Source of the DNA: Stomorhina lunata
Taxonomy: Eukaryota > Arthropoda > Insecta > Diptera > Rhiniidae
DNA length: 64,000 bases
Reading direction: 5' to 3'
Assembly (NCBI GenBank): GCA_933228675.1
Contig: OW121741.1
Span: forward strand, 75,940,629 to 76,004,628
The notes below the pieces were generated by a model that was given only the letters and a program-made list of their open reading frames with translations, was not told the origin of the DNA and did not search any database. The position numbers and the translations under genes are program-made. Below, one piece after another: positions 42,054 through 50,566 of this stretch (position 1 is the stretch's first letter; each line of letters starts with the position of its first letter).

Positions 42054-43139
42054 ATGAACAGGTTGACAAAAGAACAACGCTTGCAAATCGTGCAAATTTA
42101 TTTCGAAAATAATGGTTCAGTTCGCGAAGTTTACCGCAAGCTCCGTCCATTTTATGGTCGACATAATCGTCCATCAGAGCAATTAATTCGGTTAACCATT
42201 GATCGTTTTCGCACTACGTTTACTCTATGTGATAATACGCATCCGCAGCGACGTCGAACAGTGCGCACCGAAGAAACAATTGCCGCTGTAGTGCAAAGTG
42301 TTGAAGAGGACCCGAATGAATCGATTCGCCACCGTGCACAGCAATTGAAGCTTTGTCCATCAACTTTATGGAAGATTTTGCGCAAAGATCTTGGCTTGCG
42401 ACCTTACAAGATCCAGCTTGTGCAAGAACTAAAGCCGCGAGACCATGCAATGCGTCGTGATTTTGGTGTATGGGCCGAAAATGAGATTGATCTCGATGCT
42501 GATTTTCATCGCAAAATTTTGTTCAGTGATGAGGCTCATTTTTGGTTGAATGGCTACGTCAACAAGCAAAATTGCCGCATTTGGAGTGAAGAGAATCCAC
42601 ATGAGACCCTTGAGACGCCATTACATCCACAAAAACTGACTGTTTGGTGTGCTCTATGGGCTGGTGGAGTCATTGGGCCATACTTCTTCCGAAATAATGC
42701 TGGAGAGTCAGTTACCATAAATGGAGACCGGTATAGAGCCATGATAACCGACTATTTTGTTCCCCAATTGGATGGCATGAATGTGGATCAGTTGTGGTTC
42801 CAACAAGACGGCGCTACATGCCACACAGCGCACGTCACAATTGATTTATTGAAGGAAACATTCGATGAGCGCATAATTTCGCGGAATGGACCTGTCAATT
42901 GGCCACCAAGGTCGTGCGATTTGACACCACTGGATTATTTTCTTTGGGGATATGTGAAGTCGCTCGTCTACGCCAACAAACCAGAAACGTTAGGGGACTT
43001 GGAAGCCAACATTCGTGGCGTCTTTGCCAACATACGGCCCCATATGCTCGAAAAAGTAGTTGAAAATTGGACCTGTAGAATTGGCTTTATTCGAGCCAGC
43101 CGCGGCGGCCACATGCCCGAAATCATATTTAAACATTAA
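42054..43139 (+). CDS. Mariner transposase, DD41D (rosa/Visitor-like), intact
   Basis: This is a DDE/D-superfamily transposase that cuts and pastes its own element at TA sites in the nucleus. The start is the ATG at 42,054, giving 361 residues, a normal mariner length; an in-frame TTG 18 bases upstream is not used in eukaryotes. Residues ~1-120 hold two helix-turn-helix-like segments (LTKEQRLQIVQIYFENNGSV and SIRHRAQQLKLCPSTLWKIL) for binding the terminal repeats. The catalytic domain shows FSDEAHFWLNGYVNKQNC with D159, WFQQDGATCHTA with D252, and CDLTPLDYFLWGY with D294. There are 92 residues between the first and second aspartates and 41 between the second and third, so it is DD41D rather than the classical DD34D. 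No stop or frameshift is present. It is a relative of the broken copy at 27,443. Confidence 0.96.
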   Translation: MNRLTKEQRLQIVQIYFENNGSVREVYRKLRPFYGRHNRPSEQLIRLTIDRFRTTFTLCDNTHPQRRRTVRTEETIAAVVQSVEEDPNESIRHRAQQLKLCPSTLWKILRKDLGLRPYKIQLVQELKPRDHAMRRDFGVWAENEIDLDADFHRKILFSDEAHFWLNGYVNKQNCRIWSEENPHETLETPLHPQKLTVWCALWAGGVIGPYFFRNNAGESVTINGDRYRAMITDYFVPQLDGMNVDQLWFQQDGATCHTAHVTIDLLKETFDERIISRNGPVNWPPRSCDLTPLDYFLWGYVKSLVYANKPETLGDLEANIRGVFANIRPHMLEKVVENWTCRIGFIRASRGGHMPEIIFKH

Positions 43140-43159
43140 AGGCATAAAATTATCCTTCC

Positions 43160-43165
43160 AATAAA
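43160..43165 (+). terminator. Poly(A) signal AATAAA of the transposase gene
   Basis: The canonical AATAAA lies 21 bases after the transposase stop codon and inside the element, upstream of the right terminal repeat. It is a plausible 3'-end processing signal; no transcript data are available here. Confidence 0.6.
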
Positions 43166-43269
43166 GCCAAATTGATGGACATTAAAACGATTTTCTTGTG
43201 TTTTATTTCAACTCGAAGTTCTATACCTCTAAAAAAAACACCCATTATATATATATATATATATATATA

Positions 43270-44422
43270 GAATGGCTATCTCGAAAACGGCTCTAACGAT
43301 ACCTTTTTTAATGTATAGGTCGAAAATGAGGGGATTTTGGAACCTTTGCCTCTAAGAGGGTAAAAACGGGTAAAAAGGGGAAAAATCGAAAACGTTATAT
43401 CTCCTAAAGTAATAGGTATAAAAACAAAATTAAAATTACATTTTTAACAGCTATGAAAATAAGCGGACAGGTGTTTGGTACTTTTTTAAAACTATGTCCG
43501 ATAGGGGGTAAAAAAGAGTGAAAAGAGTTTTTTTTTGGTACTTTTTTAAAAACAGAAAGAAACAGTAAACACGTATTTGGTACTTTTTTGTTTATCTGTA
43601 TGTATGATCTTTATAGAATAGTAAACTGTGAATTGGATCATGTTATGCTCTTTAGCGAAGATGTTGGGGATAAGCCGGCGAAAGTTCTTAAGTTGATAAG
43701 ACTAATTTCCAACAGATGGCGCCACTGAAAATTACTAAAAATGAATTAAATCGTAAACTGTACATTTGTTCATGCTATGATCTTTAGCAAAGTTGTAGCG
43801 CATGAGCCGGCGAAGGCTTTTGAATTGGTATGAATTATTTCCGACAAGTGGCGCTACTGAAACTTACTCAAAGTCAATTTAATCGTAAGCTGTACATTTA
43901 ATCATGCTATAATCTTCAGCAAAGTTGTTGCGGATAAGCCGACGAATGTTTATGAATTGGAATGAGCAAAGTCCGACAGGTGGCGCCACAGAAAATTACT
44001 AAACTGTGCATTTGATCATGTTATAATCATAAGCAAAGTTATTTCGTATAAGCAGACGAAGGTTTCTTAGTTAGTATGGACAACTTCAGGTGGCGCCACT
44101 GAAAACTACTCAAAATTAATTAAATCGTAAACTGTGCATTTAATCAGACTATAATCTTTAGCAAAGTTGTTGCGCATGAGTCGGCGGAGATTTCTGTTGG
44201 TATGACCAATTCCAAAAATTATTAAAATGAGTTAAACTGTAAACTATGCAAACTATGTGTTGGTCGGACAAAATAATTCAAAATTAACTGAATATTTGTA
44301 TAATGTTTGGAGGAAAGACATTTTTTTAGTACTTTATAAAATAAAATATATAAAAACTTTAAAATTTGCCTCAAAATGCTTATCATAAAGTTCCGAGCAA
44401 GGCTCGGCCAACCAGGTACTGG
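43270..44422 (+). mobile_element. Helitron-like non-autonomous element (candidate)
   Basis: The right end has a perfect 6-bp hairpin, ccgagc-aag-gctcgg (44,393-44,407), followed 11 bases later by CTGG then T (44,419-44,423). This is the layout of a Helitron 3' terminus (hairpin, then CTRR, inserted before T). The left part includes atctcgaaaacggctctaac (43,278), a phrase that to my recollection is common near insect Helitron 5' ends. The exact 5' TC terminus is not certain. The interior contains a minisatellite, as is common in Helentron/DINE-like elements. No Rep/helicase coding sequence is present. Confidence 0.4.
43610..44260 (+). repeat. Degenerate ~130-bp minisatellite, five copies
   Basis: The phrase agcaaagttgttgcg plus ataagccggcgaagg recurs at about 43,653, 43,785, 43,918, 44,032 and 44,160 (steps 132, 132, 114, 128). 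In most copies it is followed by ggtggcgccactgaaaatta and aatcgtaaactgtgcattta. Copies are diverged. No reading frame is conserved. Confidence 0.85.
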
Positions 44423-45468
44423 TATAATAAAGTCTCTTCTTTAGATTGAGTGAAAAAAATAGAACAAAGTTTAAAATTCTCTAAAAAAAAGAACTCAGTA
44501 AATGTTTAGGCATAATTTAAGCAAAAAGTGTTGCAGTCGTTTAGGCTTAAATTTTTAATCAAATTGCATTTAAGTGTAAGTCCAAGGCAGGTACCCCTAG
44601 GAGTCGATGAATTTCAACCAAAATTAGTAGAGCTCTTTTTTGGGTCAACTACTAGACGTGTGCCGAATTTCATCAAATTCTGTTGAGAATTGCGGCTTAT
44701 ATATTGAGAAGCAAAATAAGTGAAACATGGGGTTCCAAAGCAGGTACCCCAAGGAGTGAACGAATTTCAAATAAAATTAGTAGATTTCATATTTGGAAAA
44801 ACTTATAGGCGAGTGCCGAATTTAATGAAATTCTGTTCAGAATTGCATTGGATTGTACATTAAGAAGAAAAATTGATTGAAAATAAGGGTCCACGACAGG
44901 TACTCCAAGTAGTCGACATATTTCAACCAAAATTAGTAGAGCTTTCTTTTGAATCAATTAATAGATATGTGCAGAATTTCATTAAATTCTGTTAAGAATT
45001 GTGACTTGTAAATTGAAAAGAATAATCGGAGTCGACAGATTTATCTATATAAAACTGAAGAAGTATGAAAAATTCCATCGTTGTAGGATCACTCCACTGT
45101 GAGAATGAATTTTATCGCAAAATAAGTGAAATTCGCGTTTTTGAACTTCATAGACATGAGGTTTTCGTGTAGGTTGTGCCATTATGTCATATTTTGTTTC
45201 GTCTAATAACGATCGTCATGTTACTGTGAATGATGATCTTAAATACGCCATGGAACCTTAACTCCATATATTTAGGTTAAAAACATAAGTTTACATGGAA
45301 TTTTATTTTCGCTGATATTGAAAAATCCTTTATCGGATCATATTCCTTAAGTCATTCTAGAATTCCTGATTCATTATAAAACTGCTAAATTACCATAAAA
45401 CTATTGATTCAATATGATACTTGTATGTACCTCCGAATCTTTTTGATTGTAGATATAAAAAGGGGATG

Positions 45469-45470
<2 letters not shown>
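44423..45470 (+). repeat. Degenerate ~155-bp minisatellite (three copies) and host-repeat flank
   Basis: Three diverged copies are anchored by caggtacc or caggtact at 44,588, 44,741 and 44,897, each followed by gaatttcaaccaaaattagt and gaatttcatnaaattctgtt-like sequence. From about 45,030 to 45,430 nothing is recognised. From 45,432 the phrase ccgaatctttttgattgtag marks the left flank of another interspersed repeat copy, whose right part resumes at 48,380. Confidence 0.7.

Positions 45471-45541
<71 letters not shown>
45471..45541. repeat. (TA)n microsatellite
   Basis: About 35 uninterrupted AT/TA dinucleotides lie immediately against the left end of the 2.84-kb inverted-repeat element. In the paralogous empty site near 40,050 the same position holds only about four TA units, so the tract has expanded here. 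Confidence 0.97.
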
Positions 45542-45543
<2 letters not shown>

Positions 45544-45790
45544 CAGTAAAACTTTTCATTACCAAATAATGAGTTAAACAGTTAAACTATTGAACACGAA
45601 CTACTTACTCATTCGCTGCTTAAGTCATTACATTAACATGGGGATGACACTGGAGGCAACTACTTACCAATTGCAGAAAAGTAATGATTTGGGTAAGCAA
45701 TTTGAAAGCAACAACAACAACAGCGACAACTTTTTTGTTGTTGTTTTATTAAAAACATATATTTTTAAACGAAATACAAACAATTTTTAT

Positions 45791-45858
45791 GATCCCATGG
45801 GGGCTCGAACCCAGACCCTCCGACTGCTAGGCAGAGACTCTTCCACTGAGCTACTTCA
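45791..45858 (-). ncRNA. tRNA-like segment (SINE head or tRNA relic)
   Basis: On the minus strand it reads gtagctcagtggaagag (A box and D arm) and ggtctgggttcgagccccc (B box and T arm). Between them lies an anticodon-arm-like ctctgcctagcagtcggag whose loop would give anticodon AGC (Ala). The 5' and 3' acceptor strands do not pair, and two T-stem pairs fail, so a functional tRNA is unlikely. It may be the promoter head of a SINE captured in the element. Confidence 0.55.
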
Positions 45859-46056
45859 TATGTTGAAAACTTAGCAGCTTATAATTAATATAAACAATTT
45901 TTATTTTTAGATTCAAAATCATGTGAAAATAACTTTGTTTTTCCCTGCTTTTTTTTTTGCTTTGTTGTAATTTTTGGAAAAATATTTTTATACGATTTTT
46001 TGTAATTATTTTAAAACTTTCTTAAAATTATTTTAAAACTTAAACAATTGAAATCT

Positions 46057-46845
46057 TCATTTTTGTATAAGTTTTTACATAGGATTGACTCTTACTTACT
46101 TAAATGTTACAACCTGTTAAGGTCAAAGTCCGAGCATATTTTAGAATTCCATGGATTTCGATCTTGTGCGAATATTTTCCAATTTTATAGGCCAAGCTTT
46201 GAAAAATGTTCCACTACTTGGTCTTTCTATCGAAGTTTCGGACATCCTTCTCTAACATTAGGTAGTGGGACATTTCAATTCCAATTTTATCCTCTTCATT
46301 GTATTTTTTTTCAAGAGAGGGTTACTAGCCCGTAATCCTAACCCATTTTTATCGATCTTATAGGACAACTCTCGGAACATGTTAACTCACAATATTAATG
46401 GGTGTTAAACTATCTCCCCGGGTGATACCATGAGGAGGTGTGTGTCCACAGTTGAGATGAAGGATGACCCAGATAAGTTGGGCTTACCAAGTTAAGACCA
46501 ATTAGACTCGTGTTTGGTATTCAACATCCCCTACATAATCAAAATTGACTCATGATGGTAGTTTTTCATTAACGTGAGTTAGTTTTACAAATTTTTTTTG
46601 CAGAAGATAATATTTAAGTTCTTAAAATTCAAAAATCATTTAAAAAGACTCTTTTAATAAAAAAAAAACTAAAAAAAATTGTTGCCCTTGGTGGGATTTG
46701 AACCGGGGCCATTCAGTTTAAATTACCATCTTAATTACAAATAAGTACTTCTATAATAACTTATTATTTATTCGGATGGTATGTTGTAGTCGTTACAAGG
46801 TAACCAGTTATCAGAGTACTTGCCATTACCAAAGTTTTGCTGGGT
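46057..46845 (+). repeat. Tandem unit 1 of 3 (~789 bp)
   Basis: The anchor gtataagtttttacata sits at 46,065, with the next copies 789 and 788 bases on. The unit ends with ccattaccaaagttttgctg plus ggtt, the element's own terminal motif. A B-box-like stretch ggttcaaatcccaccaaggg lies on the minus strand at 46,685-46,705. A 95-codon frame beginning only at TTG (46,048-46,335) recurs in all units; the few differences between copies are all amino-acid changing, so protein function is not indicated. Confidence 0.95.
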
Positions 46846-47633
46846 TAATTTTTGTATAAGTTTTTACATAAGATTGACTCTTACTTACTTAAATGTTACA
46901 ACCTGTTAAGGTCAAAGTCCGAGAATATTTTAGAATTCCATGGATTTCGATCTTGTGCGAATATTTTCCAATTTTATAGGCCAAGCTTTGAAAAATGTTC
47001 CACTACTTGGTCTTTCTATCGAGGTTTCGGACATCCTTCTCTAACATTAGGTAGTGGGACATTTCAATTCCAATTTTATCCTCTTCATTGTATTTTTTTT
47101 CAAGAGAGGGTTACTAGCCCGTAATCCTAACCCATTTTTATCGATCTTATGGGACAACTCTCGGAACATGTTAACTCACAATATTAATGGGTGTTAAACT
47201 ATCTCCCCGGGTGATACCATGAGGAGGTGTGTGTCCACAGTTGAGATGAAGGATGACCCAGATAAGTTGGGCTTACCAAGTTAAGACCAATTAGACTCGT
47301 GTTTGGTATTCAACATCCCCTACATAATCAAAATTGACTCATGATGGTAGTTTTTCATTAACGTGAGTCAGTTTTACAAATTTTTTTTACAGAAGATAAT
47401 ATTTAAGTTCTTAAAATTCAAAAATCATTTAAAAAGACTCTTTTAATAAAAAAAAACTAAAAAAAATTGTTGCCCTTGGTGGGATTTGAACCGGGGCCAT
47501 TCAGTTTAAATTACCATCTTAATTACAAATAAGTACTTCTATAATAACTTATTATTTATTCGGATGGTATGTTGTAGTCGTTACAAGGTAACCAGTTATC
47601 AGAGTACTTGCCATTACCAAAGTTTTGCTGGGT
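46846..47633 (+). repeat. Tandem unit 2 of 3 (~788 bp)
   Basis: Nearly identical to unit 1, differing at a handful of positions, for example gagaat versus gagcat near 46,921 and cgaggtt versus cgaagtt near 47,020. It keeps the B-box-like segment (about 47,472-47,492) and ends in the terminal motif ttttgctgggtt. Confidence 0.95.
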
Positions 47634-48379
47634 TCATTTTTGTATAAGTTTTTACATAAGATTGACTCTTACTTACTTAAATGTTACAACCTGTTAAGGT
47701 CAAAGTCCGAGAATGTTTTAGAATTCCATGGATTTCGATCTTGTGCGAATATTTTCCAATTTTATAGGCCAAGCTTTGAAAAATGTTCCACTACTTGGTC
47801 TTTCTATCGAGGTTTCGGACATCCTTCTCTAACATTAGGTAGTGGGACATTTCAATTCCAATTTTATCCTCTTCATTGTATTTTTTTTCAAGAGAGGGTT
47901 ACTAGCCCGTAATCCTAACCCGTTTTTATCGATCTTATGGGACAACTCTCGGAACATGTTAACTCACAATATTAATGGGTGTTAAACTATCTCCCCGGGT
48001 GATACCATGAGGAGGTGTGTGTCCACAGTTGAGATGAAGGATGACCCAGATAAGTTGGGCTTACCAAGTTAAGACCAATTAGAATCGTGTTTGGTATTCA
48101 ACATCCCCTACATAATCAAAATTGACTCATGATGGTAGTTTTTCATTAACGCGAGTTAGTTTTACAATTTTTTTTTTACAGAAGATAATATTTAAGTTCT
48201 TAAAATTCAAAAATCATTTAAAAAGACTCTTTTAATAAAAAAAAAAAAAAGTTTAAATTACCATCTTAATTACAAATAAGTACTTCTGTAATAACTTATT
48301 ATTTATTCGGATGGTATGTTGTAGTCGTTACAAGGTAACCAGTTATCAGAGTACTTGCCATTAACAAAGTTTTGCTGGG
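47634..48379 (+). repeat. Tandem unit 3 of 3, with B-box deletion
   Basis: Continues the tandem series with high identity. Within a long A run at 48,236-48,250 about 45 bp are missing compared with units 1 and 2, removing exactly the B-box-like stretch and its neighbours. The unit ends at the outer terminal repeat of the whole element. Confidence 0.93.
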
Positions 48380-48381
48380 TA

Positions 48382-49474
48382 TATATATGTATATAAGAAT
48401 TATAGCCAAATGTTGACCGATTTTTACAAAATTTTACATACTTGCTGGTATTTATATAAAGCTTATTCTTGCAAAATTAAGTGGCCTATGGCCATAGTCA
48501 TAGTTTCTAATTTAATAGCTTTTAACTGGCCTTTGCTACATTTTTGGTTTCCGGGAGTGTTTTTTTATATGAAAGCTATACTCAAATATGGACCGATTCC
48601 TATGAAATTTGATATACTGACCAATAGTTGCATAAAACTTCTCTATTCGAAATTTAGTCGTCATAGCTATCACAATTGTATTCAATTTATTAGCATTAAT
48701 GTGTTTCCCGGGGCGGGGTTTAGGGGGGCTCTATCTAAATGTGAACCGATTTCGCCCATTTTCAGTACACAACTTTTATAACATATCAAAAATACAGTTG
48801 TAAAATTTTGTGTATCTAGCTCTTGTAGTTAAGGAGCTATCGCGCTTTTATCTGACGGACAGACGGACATAAACCTTTTCTTTTTAAATTGTTGTGTTTC
48901 CGTAGGTTTTTTATATGGGACCTATGGTCAAATGGTGACCGATTGTGACAAAATTTTGCACACTGGCTGGTATTCACATAAGGCTTCCTTGTGCTTAATT
49001 TAGTGGTTATAACTGCTATAGTTTTAGATTTATTGGCTGTTTTCATAAATATTTTGTATGGGAGCTGTAGCTAAATGTGAACTTGTTTTGATGAAATTTT
49101 TTATGCTGCCTAAGGTCTATGCAAAACTTCTATGCACCAAATTTTATCATCATAGCTATTATAGTTTGTTATTTATTTTTCAAATAAGCGATTAGAATAG
49201 GTGAGGTTATACGGGAGCTAAGGTCAAATGTTAACCGATTTTGCCCAGTTTCAATACCAAAATTTTCGCATAGATGAAGAATGTTTTTATTAAGTTTCAG
49301 GGAGCTAGTTTAGGCGTTATCGTGATTTTAACAGACAGACAGATGGACATCGCCTTAGAAATTCATAAGAATTCAGAATATATATCGTTTTTGATTTTTG
49401 AGCCAATATTAAGGAAATTACAAACGGAATGACAATCTCAATATACCCCCCATTCTATTTGATGGTGGGTATAA
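48382..49474 (-). repeat. Interspersed fly repeat, copy F
   Basis: It runs from tataagaattatagccaaat to attctatttgatggtgggta, the reverse of copy E's beginning. It contains gacggacagacggacat (48,853) and acagacagacagatggacat (49,331), short GTCY-type tracts on the opposite strand. Phrases accgattgtgacaaaatttt and atgggagctgtagctaaatg are shared with copy C. The 123-codon frame at 48,410-48,781 spans repeat sequence and is not accepted. Confidence 0.55.
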
Positions 49475-50566
49475 AAAGCCAATGACTTATTGTCCCACTC
49501 TAGTATCAGCATTAGAAGCAAATATTGGATTGTCATAAGATTGTTATTCAATTTTAATATAAATTGAATCCGAAAATAACATTTTCCCCTACCCAATGTT
49601 TTCAAACTGTAGATTGCCGAGTATACATTTGATGGTATTAACAAATTTACTGCATATGATTATAATATTTCACCGTTTTTATTATAAATAATACTTAGTT
49701 GGTGTCTGTCGGTCCGGGTTGATCTTTCCCTTTCTCCCAGTCTTAAAGGAATTTTCGGTAGTTGTGCAAACATAATGTAATCGTATGTCTTATTTATGCT
49801 CCCTTCCTCGCTTGGCATTTTCACTTATTGTTAAAAGTTTCTATTGTTAAAAATTTCATAATAATTTTATTTATTTCGTGTTTGCTCAAAAAAAAAGGCG
49901 GTTACTCGTATATTTGCTACCGCTTTATTGTGTTGATCTTGCCACTTTAAATATTCTTGTGTTCTTGCAACAAATGCTGTAGTTGTTGCTGCTGCTGTAT
50001 TTTACTGCTGGTACAGGCTGCTGCTGCGGGTGACAATCGACCACACACAACTGCTCTGTTCTGAGCTTGCAAAAATTTCAATGATTTACTGTTATAATAT
50101 TGTCCTGTTAAACATAAAATATCTACTCGTAGGTACATGCAAAAACCCCAAAAGAAAAAAACATATTTAAGAATGCATGAAATTTTTGCGAAATACATAA
50201 GAGAGACAGTAACGTATTTTCCAGGAGTTGAAGGCTTCTCCATTCCAAGTAAATTTTTATTACCTTCAAAATCCTTTTTTTACAGTTAAATGTCTGCGAC
50301 AAAATTATATGGTCACATTTCTCTACCACATTGTAACACTACTTGTGATGCATGATGGTGTTGACTCTCAGAACAGGTGACAACAGATGTTGATGAAATA
50401 TGGCCTTAAAACTCATAAAATGATAGTTGTGGGAGTTTAATAACATATGGTAAAAAGATTGCGAAAAGAATTATTTAAATTTTTTAAATCAGAGCAAAAA
50501 ACTAAATCAGTTTTTGTCAAAATATCAAATTTCTGACTTAAATACTTACGACTAACTAGAGCTAAA
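49475..50566. other. Unique spacer with a CAG/CTG-rich patch
   Basis: No gene is recognised. A patch at 49,968-50,030 (gttgttgctgctgctgta, gctgctgctgcggg) gives polyglutamine- or alanine-rich frames in several phases. Such tracts are common in fly exons, but nothing adjoining it looks like a protein domain. The 11-bp satellite begins abruptly at the right edge. Confidence 0.45.

Larger units (their letters stand above)
41942..43245 (+). mobile_element. Complete mariner element (DD41D type)
   Basis: The element is 1,304 bp, flanked by TA on both sides (41,940-41,941 and 43,246-43,247) within TA-rich DNA. The terminal inverted repeats are imperfect. The left end reads tcgggtagtttttattg then aggtatagaactttaag; the right end in reverse complement reads atgggtgttttttttag then aggtatagaacttcgag. 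One intact transposase gene fills the interior, with a short 5' leader (41,980-42,053) and a short 3' tail carrying a poly(A) signal. It has everything expected of an autonomous mariner, although terminal mismatches may lower its activity. Confidence 0.92.
45542..48379. mobile_element. TA-flanked TIR element with internally triplicated units
   Basis: The left end reads cccagtaaaacttttcatta, and the right end in reverse complement reads cccagcaaaactttgttaat. TA flanks both ends. The surrounding host repeat is continuous across the insertion when compared with the empty site at 40,033-40,120 (minus strand: agatataaaaaggg, TA tract, then gaattatag and gttgaccga). Inside lie a tRNA-like segment (45,791-45,858), about 190 bp of AT-rich DNA, and three tandem ~788-bp units. 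No transposase is visible, so it is non-autonomous. TA duplication suggests Tc1/mariner-type mobilisation, but the superfamily is not proven. Confidence 0.8.

Noticed and set aside
45791..45858. Functional tRNA-Ala gene
   Set aside because: Acceptor strands do not pair and the T stem is partly mismatched; reported only as tRNA-like.
46048..47912. A 90-95 residue protein repeated three times
   Set aside because: The frames start at TTG, recur only because the DNA unit is triplicated, and the differences seen between copies all change amino acids, so no purifying selection is evident.
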